DNA of 64,000 bases. Origin: Hsuehochloa calcarea. Its lineage: Eukaryota; Streptophyta; Magnoliopsida; Poales; Poaceae. The DNA lies in assembly GCA_036346395.1 (NCBI GenBank), contig CM070606.1, positions 17,532,915 to 17,596,914 of the forward strand, in the 5' to 3' direction. Position numbers and translations under genes: made by a program. Shown piece by piece: positions 44,542-59,059 of the stretch (positions within the stretch are counted from its first letter, which is position 1; each line of letters opens with the position of its first letter). The notes beneath the pieces were generated by a model that was not told where the DNA came from, searched no databases, and saw only the letters and a program-made list of their open reading frames with translations.

Positions 44542-46060
44542 TTTTATCCTCTCAACCGTACCGCAGGCGACCAGCGCAGAGGCTAGCGTGAGGATGGATC
44601 CAACGACGGGGATGACAGATCCGGCGGATCCACATGTGGGACGTGCGATGCCACCCCGGTCCCGCAACCTCATCTCCTCCGCCGAGCGGCGACTCCTCCG
44701 CCTCGGCCACTCCACACACGGGGCAGGCGGCGCTGCCCTGATTCCACATCCTCGCCTCATCCGTCGGTTGGTAACTCCTCCATCTGTTTGGATAAGGGGT
44801 AATTCCTAGGGACCACTTATTTGACTTCATTGGTGTACCATCGTAGTTTTGTAAATTCCCATATGTACTTTAGAATGTAACAATATATACCACTTGTACT
44901 TTCAGGTAGTAGCATGACTTGAAATTTGCCATCCAAACCCAAAAAATCAAAAGTTCATGTGACAAATTGCCATGTTTCAATTCCTAGATTGAATTCCGAG
45001 TGCAACCAAACAGATGAATTGAGGAATCCAAATTCTAATTCTCCAATTCAAGCCTCAAGGTCCAATTCTGAGAATCAAACGGAGGCTAAAAGAATTTGGC
45101 AAGTAGAGGCGTCGATCCATTTTTTTCAAAACTAATACCGTATTTTCTAGTCCGTTTAAATATTATTGACTTAATGTCCTAATGGTTTATGTCACGAATG
45201 TGTCACCTTGACGAAATAACAATACAGCAAGGTACAAGCTGCCGAAAATATTGATTTCTATGTCAGTAATATCTGATTATTTTGATAATCAAAATTACAC
45301 AAAAAGGTTAGTTTCAAACTTTATGCAGTTGTACAGGGTAAATAACTGAATACAGTCATTAGTTTTTCACTAGGAAAGGGCCCTAAGCTTCTCAGGGCTT
45401 ATGATAAAAATCTGCTTTGATACGCGGAGCCCTCAATATTCTGTGCCACTTTTTGTCTTTTTGATGTTCAACTCTTCCCATCATCATGCAAGCATGTCAT
45501 GCACCTTCTTAGATTAATTGGATTACTCTATTATTTTATGGTACCACAAAATATAATTTATAAAACAGTGAAATAAAAAAGCGGAATACATATTTTTTTA
45601 GTTTTTTGACTATACTATGATTTCTCAAAAATACCATGGTAGCTAAAACTTTGAGGTGTTTGGATACAACAAATATTGTAGTTTTATAAACCGTAGTATT
45701 GCAAATACTATATATTTTTTTTGTTTTTTAAAATCCACTTAAGACCTCTCTTTTTTCAAAACAATGTTTTTTTCTGTAATAATGTGACTTGAGGTAGCCT
45801 CAACATAGGATGACAATTTCCCGTGGGGATAATCCCCATAGGGAGACCTCCCACCGCAGGTCCATTAAAAAAATAAAATTGTACTATTTCATTTGCCTAT
45901 TATAGATTTTTAATATTAGATTATTATTTTCTTATTTATTTAGACTAAACCTTGAATCGATGTATTAAGATATAAATCTTGAAGCTATATATTGTGAAAA
46001 ATATGCATAAGTATTTATAAAGTAATAGCTAAAGTCATATTCAAAAGTGTGTGTGTGTGT
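44542..46060. other. intergenic; GC-rich patch then AT-rich sequence
   Basis: 44560-44770 is GC-rich with open but featureless frames. From 44800 the sequence is AT-rich. A stretch at about 45366-45590 is similar to 60183-60460. Near 45810-45870 there is a phrase CCCGTGGGGATAATCCCCAT with an internal palindrome, which looks like a transposon scrap. No gene seen. Confidence 0.5.
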
Positions 46061-46065
46061 CTGTC

Positions 46066-46066
46066 T

Positions 46067-46146
<80 letters not shown>
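46066..46146 (+). repeat. CT then TA microsatellite
   Basis: C8, then about 11 CT units, then about 25 TA units. Confidence 0.95.
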
Positions 46147-46149
<3 letters not shown>

Positions 46150-46802
46150 TAATATTTTCTACTCCCAGATGTAGTTACCCCCACCTTTGATACACTACCT
46201 AAAAGAACTTAACATACTCCTTTATCACTTTGAGTATACTCATATACTAACTATAAGATACTCCAATGCGAACCACACAAAAAATTATAAAAGATTCCAT
46301 AGTTTTTAGCATATTTTGTAAATACCTTCATATTCGCACTAAAAAGGAGTATGTCTAAAAAATTGTACATACCATCTCTGAAAATGTGTAAATACTACCT
46401 AAGTGGTCTTATATACTCGTATACTACATATATATATAGGAAGCCTTTTTCTACTCCCGGGAGTAGTTACTCCCTATTCCGTATCTCACAACGTAGGGAG
46501 TATCTTGCGCAACCGAGAGTATGTATGTGTAGTATACGAGTATATAACACCACCTATGTGGTATTTATATATTTTTAGGGGTGATATGTTCAATTTTTTA
46601 GACATACTCCATTTTATATGCGAATATGAAGATATTCATAAAATATACTAAACTATGGACTCTCTTGCAATTTTTTTTCATATTGTTTGCATTAGGGTAT
46701 CTTATAATTAGTATATGAGTATACCCAAAGTGATAAATGAGTATGAGTTCTTTTAGGTGGCATATCAGAGGTAATAGTAAGTGTACACCTGGGAGTAGAA
46801 AG

Positions 46803-46805
<3 letters not shown>
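46150..46805. mobile_element. long inverted-repeat (foldback) element 1, between TA tracts
   Basis: The left arm (about 46153-46440) and the right arm (about 46450-46803) are imperfect inverted copies of each other over nearly their whole length. Shared landmarks are TTCTACTCCC at both outer ends, TATACTCATATACTAA(C/T)TATAAGATA, TTCATATTCGCA, GGAGTATGTCTAAAAAATTG and TATATACTCGTATACTACA. It has no coding content. (TA)n tracts abut both sides. It is a non-autonomous DNA element of unknown superfamily. Its location between TA tracts recalls rice Micron elements, which are reported to target TA microsatellites. Confidence 0.75.

Positions 46806-46869
<64 letters not shown>
46806..46869 (+). repeat. 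TA microsatellite
   Basis: About 32 uninterrupted AT/TA units between two foldback elements. Confidence 0.95.
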
Positions 46870-49201
<2,332 letters not shown>

Positions 49202-49203
49202 AG

Positions 49204-49216
49204 TGGTATCAGAGCC
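49204..49216 (+). promoter_or_regulatory. primer binding site of element C
   Basis: TGGTATCAGAGCC, complementary to initiator tRNA-Met, lies two bases after the 5' LTR. Confidence 0.9.
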
Positions 49217-49256
49217 GGTTAGCTCTTCTCATAGATCTTAACCGGTCTTTGGAGCC

Positions 49257-50236
49257 ATGGCGACTGACAAGTACTCAACCAAGCCACACATTTTCGAAGG
49301 AGTTGACTTTGCATACTGGAAGGCTCGTATGCAAGCATATATCGAGGCTCAAGGGCACGCTATTTGGCTAAAGGTGAAAAATCCTTATGTCGTGCCGGTA
49401 GATGGCGATACGATCACTCGGATGTGGAGGCCAACAAAGAAGGCTCGAATTATTTGATCCAAGGCCTTAGTCGATCCGAGTTTGAGCGTGTTGCTCACTT
49501 GCGGTCTGCTCACGAGATCTGGCGGACTCTTTGTGACTATCATGAAGGGTCCACTGCGATCAAGGAAGTGAGACAGAACCAGCTCAAGAAAGTATACTCA
49601 AAGATCGAACAAAGGCCTGGTGAGTCTTTGGATGAGCTGTGGGGAAGATTCTCTAAGATTCTTCATGATCTCCGCGCTGTTGACCTGGTATTTCCTGAGT
49701 CTGAGAATGCACGCCAGCTTCTGGGTGCTCTTGATGTGAAGGTCTAGGGAATGAAGATCACTTCCATCAATGACAACACTGTCATGAGTGAGCTTACCAT
49801 GGATAAGCTTTACTCGAGGTTGAAGACGCATGAGATTGACTTTATCTCGCGTCTCCCAAGACAGTCGATGGCATTAGTGGTCGACAAATCCAAGGGTTGT
49901 TCTTCAGAGTCTCTTGATTGTAGCTCATCTGGTTTTTCATTATCTGCTTTACATTCTTTAAGTGATGAGCAACTAGAGAAACTGCCCGAGGATGACTTAG
50001 CCCTCCTTTCCACCAAATTCACAAGAGCATATAACAAGGTGAGGAATAGGAGGAGAAGTGGACCTATCACATGCTTCGAATGTGGTGAGCCAAACCACAT
50101 TCGCTCCAGGTGCCCCAAGCTAAAGGGCAAGGAGGAGAAGGAGACACGAAGACATCCCCAGGAGAGGGATGCTAAACCCAAGAAGACAAACTATCGAAGT
50201 TTGTCGGTACCGGTCCTGCCGCTCTTGAGAATGTAA
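49257..50236 (+). pseudogene. element C gag with zinc knuckle
   Basis: It starts MATDKYSTKPHIFEGVDFAY at 49257, with the gag motif YWKARMQAYIEA. After a frame slip near 49420 it continues EIWRTLCDYHEGSTAIKEVR and ESLDELWGRFSKILHDLRA. After a stop at 49746-49748 the same protein goes on with MDKLYSRLKTHEIDFI and the knuckle CFECGEPNHIRSRCPK (CX2CX4HX4C, about 50070-50120). It would package element RNA. One slip and one stop are the main faults. Confidence 0.88.
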
Positions 50237-50439
50237 ATATGAGCGATGTGGACTCGGAAGCGGAGGACGACGAGAGTGACTCGTGGCAAGAAGAAGGCGC
50301 ATGACTTCACCCCATGTGTTTCATGGCCAAGAACACCACGGCAAATGACTCCTCCAACAATGAGGATCCTTTTAGTGATCGATGAGGTATGCCCTTCTAT
50401 TGCTTGACATGAAAAGGCGTTGGTGCTTGCTGAGCGAAA

Positions 50440-51250
50440 TTGCATAAGCAAGTAAAAATGATTAAGAAGCAGGACGTTATGATTGATAATTTGAACCTAG
50501 AAGTGGTTAGGCTAAAATCTATTAATCCTGATGATTTTTGTGAATCCTGCACTAGCTTGCTTAATGACTTGACAAGCTTGAAATCTGCTCATTCCTCTGT
50601 CACCAATCAACTTAAAGATGCTCTCGATGAACTAGAATCTCTCAAGTCTAGTTCTGCTTGCTTAGATGCCATTTCACTTGATGTGACTGCCATGGAAGCT
50701 ATCCTTTTGACTTGCTCAAATTGTGCTTTGCTTGAATTAAAACTGGATAGCTCCTTAAAAGAATTGCAAAAATTTGATGCTAGTCATACATGCTCTCATT
50801 GTAAGAATAATAAGATTAAGATGCAAGAGATGAAAGAAATGCTAGTTTACTCTAGAGTTGCATCTTGTGAAAATTGTCCCAAGCTTACAATTGAGATTGA
50901 AGCCTTAAACAAGACACTTGAAGAAAAGGCTAAAATTGAAAGATCCATGTACTGCTTCTAAGAAAGTTATTGATTCTAACTCTTGTGCTTTAAATCTTTG
51001 AAGTTGAAACCATGATTAATCGATTCAAGAGGCATTTAGAGTCAAATTTAGGAAGCGATTGAATAGGATTAGAGAATCCTATTGTGTGTCTTGTGAGGCC
51101 TTCAAGGTGGAAGTGGCCCTTCTTAAGAGCAAGAACAATGAGGTAATCAAGTCTAGCAAGTGCACTAGATGTGAGGGTTTAATGAAAGAGAATGATTACC
51201 TCAAGGTGACTCTTGAGAAGTTTTCAAGTGGGAAAAGAAACTCAACATGA
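50440..51250 (+). pseudogene. element C coiled-coil spacer with regularly spaced CxxC pairs
   Basis: The frame 50440-50961 begins MHKQVKMIKKQDVMIDNLNL and is predicted by eye to be heptad-rich. It has CxxC at its residues 34/37, 92/95, 118/121 and 143/146 (CESC, CSNC, CSHC, CENC). After a short frame break, 51059-51250 adds CVSC and CTRC, then KENDYLKVTLEKFSSGK. A related segment occurs in element D at 37071-37292. It lies between the gag knuckle and the protease. I know no assigned function; metal-linked or self-assembling coils are possible. The frame is broken between 50961 and 51059. Confidence 0.65.
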
Positions 51251-51344
51251 TTCTTGATCAATCCAAAGTGAGTGTGAAAAATAGTGGTCTAGGTTTCAAT
51301 CCCTAGAGCATTCAAAGAAAAACCCACCTAGGATTGCTAGAGTT

Positions 51345-52150
51345 GTGAAGAATGGTTTGTTTGAGCTAGAACCTACTAAGCCATCAGGGTTGTTTTCAAA
51401 TCATGGGTTTTGCTCAAATTCTTTACGGCAAGAAAGGTGCTTTCACTCATTCATGCAGACCTCTCAAAAGGTCCAGCACCATTGCACCTTCTGCAAGAAA
51501 GAAGGCCATCTTGTTGAGTTACGCTTGGGAGAGCAAAGCTTGAGAGAAAAGAGAGGATGGCGTTCTAAGATCCATTAGAGGAGTCCCTTCTCCACTGTAG
51601 TCTCTAGAACTAGGCGACTGTTTATCGCACCACACATAGGCCTAGATTTGTAGAGAACTTTGTAGACTCTTTTGGTGGGTCTAGGCGTGTTGGATTAGGA
51701 CATCGTGAGGAGAGACCACGGGTAGCACCTAGGCAGGGAGTATCGATCTTTTGGTAGATCGTTTGGAGAGGTCTAGGTGGTTCTCATGTGCATCCTTATG
51801 ATTTTATTCTGATCATGTTTACGCTATTTCTCTGCTGCTCCTAAACATCGTGCCTCTCGATCTTTGGATTCCTCGATCATTTATCACTAACCCCAAGATC
51901 TTGAGGCACGGATGTTTTCGATTGTGCTTTTAGGTCCGTCGTGCGAGGAAGGAGGACATATGGCTTGTTGACTCGGTGTTCTCGACATATGACCGGAGAT
52001 TCTAGATGGTTCTCCTCCCTCACACGTGCATCCGGAATGAATTGATTACATTTGGGGATGCTTCTACGGGACCGTATTTGCAAAGGGCCTTGTGTTGCGT
52101 CAACGACAAGTTCATGCTAAAAGATGTCGCTTTGGTAAGTGGTGAGGTAT
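51345..52150 (+). pseudogene. element C second knuckle and protease
   Basis: The frame 51345-51578 has HHCTFCKKEGHLVELR, a CX2CX4H knuckle whose last Cys is lost. At about 51950-52130 the copia protease is readable with breaks: IWLVDS, then DRRF, then ELITFGDAS and CVNDKFMLKDVALVSGE. The intact form in D is WFVDSGCSRHMTG. Several frame slips occur. Confidence 0.7.
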
Positions 52151-52299
52151 AATCTTCTATCTGTTTCTCACCGCTTGATGAGGGTCTAGAAGTGAGGTTT
52201 AAGAGAGGTGAGTGCAGAGTTCTAGATTCCTCGGGTGAGCTTGTTTTGAGATCTCAGTTTGAGAAGATCTTTTGTGCAAATTTGATATTTCTTCTGCTT

Positions 52300-53265
52300 T
52301 CCAGTCCTAGGTGTCTTGTAGCCTCGATTCTCATGACCTTGTTTTGTGGCATCGTAGACTTGGGCATATAGGTTTTGATCATTTATCTAGAGTCGATTGC
52401 AAGGACTTGATTAGAGGTTTGCCTAGGTGAAGGTCATTAGAGATCTTGTGTGCTCACCTCAGTAGACATGGTAAGATGGTGTCCGCTTCCCACCCACCTC
52501 TTACTTTGGTAATGGTGATGGACACAGGACGACTTCTTCACTTAGATCTGATTGGTCCTTCTAGAGTTCATCGGTGGTGGGAAATGGTATGTCTTGGTGG
52601 TTGTGGATGATTACTCGGTATTCATGGGTGTATTTTCTTGCTTGTAAGGACGAAGCATTTGGATTCTTTAGAGATTTGGTCCTTAGAATTCTTTGTTGAT
52701 ATACTGGAGCTTTGAGAGCCATTAGGAGTGACAATGGGATGAGTTCAAGAATTCTTCTTTTCTACCTTCTCACCGATAGGGAATTGAGCATCGCTTTCTT
52801 CTCCTAGAGTTCCTCGTGAGAATGTTGTTGTAGAAAGGAAGAACAGAACCCTTGTAGAGATGGCTCGGACCATGCTAGATGAGCATTCTACTCTTAGGAG
52901 ATTTTGAATGAGGCGATCTCTCTTGCTTGTTATATTTCCAACAGGTTTTCTTGAGATCTGTGGTTGGAAAGACTTCTTATGAGCTTAGATTTGGCCATTC
53001 TCCCAAAGTCTCTCATTTCAAGATTTTTGGTTGCAAGTGCTTCATTCTTAAACATGGCAATCTTGATAAATTTGAGTCTAGATGTTTTGATGGCATATTT
53101 CTTGGATATCCTGCTCATTCTCGTGGCTATCGTGTTTTTAATGTTGACACTAACAAAATTGTTGAGACTTGCGAAGTCACTTTTGATGAGGCTAGTCACA
53201 GTACTAGATCCGATGCTTGGTACACAGTTCACGAAATTCAAGGAAGCATTTTCAATCGATGATGA
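52300..53265 (+). pseudogene. element C pre-integrase and integrase
   Basis: SHDLVLWHRRLGHIGFDHLS at about 52330 is the GAG-pre-integrase motif. After it come the integrase remnants DLIGPSRVH, then VVVERKNRTLVEMARTMLDE (about 52840). The best frame, 52927-53262, has SVVGKTSYELRFGHSPKVSH, FKIFGCKCFILKHGNLDKFE and CFDGIFLGYPAHSRGYRVFN, the usual end of copia integrase. Stops and slips occur every 50-100 codons. Confidence 0.85.
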
Positions 53266-53559
53266 CTCGAGGATGAAGAACCAAACCATCCTCCGCCTAC
53301 TTCGAGAGGGTGGAGAGCACTGCTACCACTACGTCGGCCAAATGAGCGACCTCCTCCTATCCCCACCGACGATCTGAGTGGCTCTGTTCCTACCTCCACA
53401 ACTCATGAGGTAGAGGCCACGTCTGCACACGAGAGCACCACTTCGCATACAGCGACAACATCCACCTGAGCAGATGATTGGGGATCTTCAAGAGCGAGTC
53501 ACTCGCTTGTGTTTATTTCTCCTGATTCTCATGCACATTCTGCTTTTGTCGCTTCCTTT

Positions 53560-54560
53560 GAACCCCGAGATATCACCCATGCTTTATCTGATGCCTCTTG
53601 GGTCAATGCCATGCATGAAGAGCTTGAAAATTTGAAAGAAACAAAGTCAGTTTTTAGTTGAGCGACCTTCTGATTCTCATGTTATTGGAACAAAATGGGT
53701 TTTTAAAAATAAGCAAAGTGAGGATGGATTGGTTGTTCGCAATAAGGCTAGACTTGTAGCTCAAGGTTATTCCCAAGTAGAGGGCTTAGACTTTGAGGAG
53801 ACCTTTGCTCCAGTAGCTAGATTGGAGGCCATTCGCATTCTTTTAGCATTTGCAACATCCAAAGGTTTCAAGATTTTCAAATGGATGTTAAAAGTGTTGT
53901 CTTGAATGGCTTCATAGAAGAAGAGGTCTTTGTCAAGCAACCTCCACGGTTTTGAAAATCAAAATTCCCAAATCATGTTTTTAAACTCTCTAAAGCCCTC
54001 ATGGATTGAAACAAGCTCCTAGAGCTTGGTATGACAGGCTTAAGAGTTCTTGCTTGAAAATGATTTCAAAATGGGAATGGTTGATAAAACCTTGTTCACT
54101 CTCAGGCATGGCAGTGATTTCTTCTTGGTTGATTTATGTGGATGATATTATTTTGGTGGTTCTTCTCATGCTTTGGTGTCTAGATTTTCAGATTCGATGA
54201 GCAGTGAGTTTGAGATGAGCATGATGGGAGAGCTGACATTCTTCCTTGGTCTTCAAATCAAGCAATTGAAAGAAGGCACTTTCGTTCACCAGAGTAAGTA
54301 TACAAAGGACCTTCTCGGCGCTTCAATATGGGAAGCAGTAGGCCAATGTCTACTCCCATTGCTACAACCACCGTCTTTGGACCACGATGAGGATGGAGAG
54401 TCGGTGGACGGAAGAAGTACCGCAGATGATTGGCTCCTCCTCTATCTTACAATGTCGAGTAGGACATACAATTCGCCGTATGTCCGTGCGCTCGCTTCGA
54501 GCTTCCTCGTGCTTCTCATCGTCAAGCGATCGTCGCATATTCAGGTATCTTCAAGATACG
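53560..54560 (+). pseudogene. element C reverse transcriptase
   Basis: DASWVNAMHEELENLKE (about 53590), VIGTKWVFKNKQSEDGLVVR and NKARLVAQGYSQVEGLDFEE followed by TFAPVARLEAIRILLAFA (to about 53860) are readable. Then come MDVKSVVLNGFIEEEVFVKQ, LKQAPRAWYDRL and LIYVDDIILV (about 54140), which has the catalytic YVDD. MSMMGELTFFLGLQIKQLKE and HQSKYTKDLL follow. The polymerase core is recognisable but interrupted several times. Confidence 0.88.
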
Positions 54561-55030
54561 CTTGACTTTGGACTCTGGTATTCTTCTTCTTCGGCTCTTT
54601 CAATTCGAGCATTTTCTTATGCTGATTTCGCCGAGTGTAGAGTTGATAGGAAGAGTACTTCTGGCACTTGTCATTTCTTGGGCACATCTCTTGTTTCTTG
54701 GTCTTCTAGCAATACTTACATTGTACGATCTGGTGAGGCCGAGTATGTAGCTGCCGCCAGTGGTTGCTCTCAGGTTCTCTGGATTTTATCCACGCTGCGG
54801 GACTATGGGTTATCTTTGGGAAGTGTTCCTCTTTTCTGTGACAACACTTTTGCCATTAATATTGCCAAAACCCGATTGCAACATTCGGGACTAAACACAT
54901 TGACATTCGATTTCATTTTACGAGAGACCATGTTGAGAAGGGTGATGTTGTGCTTCACTTTGTAGAGTCGAGCAACGACTTGCGGATATTTTCACTAAGG
55001 CTCTTGACTCTTCGCGTTTCTCGCTTATGG
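54500..55030 (+). pseudogene. element C RNase H
   Basis: RRIFRYLQDTLDFGLWYSSS, SALSIRAFSYADFAECRVDR, KSTSGTCHFLGTSLVSWSSS and GEAEYVAAASGCSQVLWILS are in one frame to 54890. Then a slip precedes HIDIRFHFTRDHVEKGDVVL, readable in other frames to about 54960, and IFTKALDSSRF near 55000. It closes the polyprotein. Confidence 0.88.
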
Positions 55031-55074
55031 GAGAGTTAGGGTTATTAGTCCTATTGGGCATTTTGAGAGGAAGT

Positions 55075-56434
55075 TGCTCTTTTGCATTCATTGTATCATA
55101 ATGCATGTTTCAATTCATTTGTCTTGCATTGTATAATAAAATTAGTGGAGCTTTGATTATTATCCTTGTATGACTTGACTTCATCTTCTATACCTTGTCA
55201 TATCAAGTGATAGTCTGCTAGACTTCTTTTATGGCTCTTCGTGTTTGGCTTAGCTTTTGCCTTGCTAGCTTTATATCTGTGAGCAATTTGAATCAAATCA
55301 TGTCTTGTTGGATCTTGTGACCAGTTTTGCTCTAGTGATCCTCTTATGACTCTCGCCATGTCTTACAGGTTGAATTGAGTCTTGAACTTATTCTGAGTTG
55401 GAAAATGAGCTTTTTATCTTATTAAGTCAAGCAAATGAAAAATGAGATTTTACGTGCGAAAAAGCGATCTCACCAATCCTTTCTCATGAGACGGCTTGCC
55501 ATTGCACTAGGCATGAACTCAGGGGGAGTTTTGGATGACCTAGATCATTCTTTTAAGCTTATCGCTTGAGATGGTCGCAGCAAGGCTTGAGATCTAGCAC
55601 AGCAAAAAAAAAAGAAAAAGGAATTGCCCAAAAAGGGCTAAGTGCTTGAGCTTTGCTTCAAAAGAATTCTCTTAATGCTCAAAATACCTCAATTATTGTT
55701 TGAGTCTCTTTTACTTATAGACATGGCTTGACTCATTTTTGGTTGCTTGGGTGAATCTATGATATTGAGCAACCTTTCATGATTTTAATTCGTTAATCTC
55801 GATTTGTTTGCTATCTTGGTTTTAGCTTTGCAAAGTACATGTTTTGCCATGATTGAATATAGCGTCTACTCTTTATATGGCTTGGTATAATACTTGTCTG
55901 TCTCCATGTATAATGGTCATGGCTCCTTTTACTAAAGTTCAAAAATAAAGTCATTCCTTCATACTCTTTCTTTTCATGCATCTTGATGAATTCATTGTCA
56001 AAGGGGAGAAAGATTGTGAAGAAAATGATGTTGGAGCTTTTGGTTTCATACTCAAGGTTTAATATAAAGAACTTCATAAAATAAAAATTTTGAACCTTTT
56101 GAAAATTTGTGATCATAGTGAGTTAAGTCTTGTGGTTCTATTGCTTTTCCCCGACTTCATTTGCAATTGAAAAATACTCACAATGATCAAAGGTCAAATA
56201 GAAAATTGCCTTTCATTTGGACCTAAGTGAGATTTTTGGCTACTTTAAAATTGAATCCTTTGGTGCTTTTATTGCCTTATCTCACTTGCCTATACTATTA
56301 CGAAGCCACTTGGTGGTTCCTAAGTTTTTCACTTATGGACCAAGTTGTGCCTTTATCTAAAACGGCGAATTTTACTTTTCATTTGAAAAACCCATTTTCT
56401 TGAAAATTGCCAATGTGTTCATCAAGGGGGAGAT
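55075..56434 (+). other. 3' noncoding region of element C up to the purine tract
   Basis: No gene. It has the same character as the D region 38.7-40.4 kb, including a GGGGGAG phrase near 55524, a CAAAGGGGAGAAAG phrase near 55999 and the terminal CAAGGGGGAGAT. Confidence 0.75.
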
Positions 56435-58330
56435 TGTGGATATCGTGAGGATATGTGCACGATCTCAGGATGATGAGTCAATTGGCAATGGCGTTGTTGG
56501 TTTGCAAAATCTCGCGTTTTGGGTTTGCTTCATCTTTGTCGGACCACGGTGGTCCGACCGGCGTTATGGGCGGTCGGACCGCCTGTGTAACGATCGGACC
56601 GGCAGTGGTGACCGGTCGGACCGGCCTGACCTAAAGTTGGATTTTGGGGTTAATCCAAAATAGGTTGTGTAGGCAAGTGAGGACTCTTCTGGATGTGGTC
56701 CCATCATTTTTGGAGCTCCAAGTCAAAAGTTCTATTCGTTTGAAAATTCCAGAAGGTTTCGGAATTTTGAGTTGAAATTTTGGCTAAGTCCTTTGGACCG
56801 GTCCGACCGCCGTTGTGGGAGCGGTCCGGCCAAGATGAAATCGGTCGGACCGGCCTGTGAAATGATGGGCCGACCGCAATAATGGCTTGAAGGTTAGCCA
56901 AGTGTTGCATTGAGTTGGTTTTGATTGTGTTATTATATGAACTTCAATGCTTTATTGTTGTATATTGCATTGCGGAATCTGGCGTGGGTCAAGTTGTGAA
57001 GAACTTGTTCCTAAACGGTTTGTTTGTCTATTGCTGTGCAGGTGGCTTGCAGGTCAACGACGTCAACGGTGAGTGGATCGGGACTACGCTTGGAGAGGTG
57101 AGGTCCAGAACGATCATGGATACCGGGTGAGGTCGTGTGACTCAAGCAGGTGCAGAATGGGCAAGACGGATCGAGCGGGTGGTTCGTCTGGTTGGTTGGA
57201 TCGGCGGTGCGGATATCGGTGCGAGTCTCTGGGAGGTTCCGATGGGATTCGGACAAGAGAGGCTTGGCGACGCGATGAGAACCGCTGATCAACCTACACG
57301 TGGTGAAGCAGGCGATTGCTTCAAGAGTTATTTGTGTGTGGGTCCCATGTGTAAGTGACCCCAAAAAGGAAACCCTAGCTCTCTAGTATAAATAGGAAGG
57401 GGGAGATGTAAAACTAAGCTAAGCATTCATTTTAGCCCCTTCTTTCTTTTCTAGGGTTTGGAGGAGAGGAGAGGAGAACTAGGGTTTGGAGTGTGCTCCT
57501 TGTTGAGCTCTTGCCCTCCTTGTTGGAGAGGCTTTGTAAGCATCTTGTGTACTCGAACAATCTTGTGATGCTCAATTGAAATATCGTTTGCTCCTTTTGT
57601 GTTCTTCTCCTTTTGGATGATTTTGGTGCTTCCTTGATTCAAAGGTTCATACTTGGTCTCTTGGCCTACTTTATCTTGCTTTGATGTGTGGGATTACTCC
57701 TAGAGTCATCTAGATCATCAACCCCCCCACAAGCAAGTCTTGAATCAAGATTTTCATATTTCTAGGGTTTGTGCACTTCTTTGGTAAAATCTCGAGAGAT
57801 CGATTCTGCGAAGTGGATCTGACGGATCGTCGCTAGAAATAGGTCTCTAATATCATTAGGGAGGTGTGCTCAAATTTGGTCAAGTTTTATTGGTTGAATC
57901 AAAGTTGGATCAAATTTCGTTTTGGATTTGGGTGGAGTTTTTCAAGATCTTGGACTCTACCGTCCGACCGGTCCTTCAACGGCGGCCCGACCGCCGCCCG
58001 TGTTTTCAGATCATTGGTTTGCGGGTCGAATCGCTGTCCACCGTCCGACCGCCGATTAGTTGCCGGTCGATCATTGGTTGACCGTCGGTCCGACCGCCCG
58101 TGGTAGCCGTCCGGACCGCCAAGATATCGATGAAGGAACAGATGAGTTCTTTTCTCCGCTTGTGTCGTATGGTTGAGGGTTTATCAAATCCAACACAAGG
58201 CTTCCGTTGTGTGCTTCTCGATCTTCTTAGCTTTCATAGCTAAAGGAGTAAAGTTCGTGTTGATTTTTGATTTAGGCGAGAAAGTTTTGAAAGCGCCTAT
58301 TCACCCCCCCTTAGTCGCCTTTCCGTTCCT

Positions 58331-58333
<3 letters not shown>
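56435..58333 (+). repeat. 3' LTR of element C
   Basis: 1899 bp. Same landmarks as the 5' LTR. The GGTCGGACC motifs are more complete here. It is followed directly by an (AT)n tract. Confidence 0.9.

Positions 58334-58384
<51 letters not shown>
58334..58384 (+). repeat. AT microsatellite at the right flank of element C
   Basis: About 25 AT units directly after the LTR. Confidence 0.95.
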
Positions 58385-58391
<7 letters not shown>

Positions 58392-58610
58392 CTTATACTC
58401 TGTCCAAGATTTTTTTTCTTCTATATACCTTTTTTCATATATAAAACAAGTATATACACAAATTTTACCATAAAAATGAATTTTAATGATTTTTTCGTGA
58501 AACTCAGTGATTTTACGATTATTATTGGAGTGGGTCAAATCAATTTTAATGATTTGTTTTCGTGAAACTCAGTGAGATATCTTACTATTATTATTGGAGT
58601 GGGTCATTTG
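58385..58610. repeat. partial copy of the foldback family, with an internal 68-base tandem repeat
   Basis: CTATATACCTTTTTTCATATATAAAA and GTATATACACAAATTT match the centre of foldback element 2 (about 47015-47065). A unit starting AATTTTAATGATTT and ending TTATTGGAGTGGGTCA occurs twice in tandem at about 58480 and 58545. Confidence 0.6.
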
Positions 58611-59050
58611 CTCCGTGAAGCTTGCCAGGGGCTCCCCCGGCCATCCCCCGCCCGTTGCTGCCCCTACACATCTAATATCCGTGTACATTGAAACCATGCA
58701 CGATCCAAGCATATGCGATCTTTTCCTTATCCAAGCATATGCGATCTTTTCCTTGTATTATGATACTCATATATATTGTACTAAATTCTTTCATTTTCTC
58801 TACTAAGCTAATGAAATTTGGTTACAACGAAGAAACATTACCAGGGTGTTGTTTGATCTTGTAAACTTGATTCCAAATTCTAAATTTCAAATTAAAATTG
58901 ATTAATTTTAGATTATAATTTAGATATCTCAGTTTTGTTGGTAATTTGTTGAAATTTAAACAAAAAAAAATAAAATTTTCATTTGAAGCAATAAAGTTAT
59001 TAAATCCCCCTTCCATTTTTGAAATTTTGATCTAAATTTAACACTAATTT
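58611..59050. other. intergenic, AT-rich; a 27-base tandem pair
   Basis: ATCCAAGCATATGCGATCTTTTCCTT occurs twice in tandem at about 58703-58755. Otherwise the sequence is AT-rich without recognisable content. Confidence 0.6.
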
Positions 59051-59059
59051 TAATAACTC

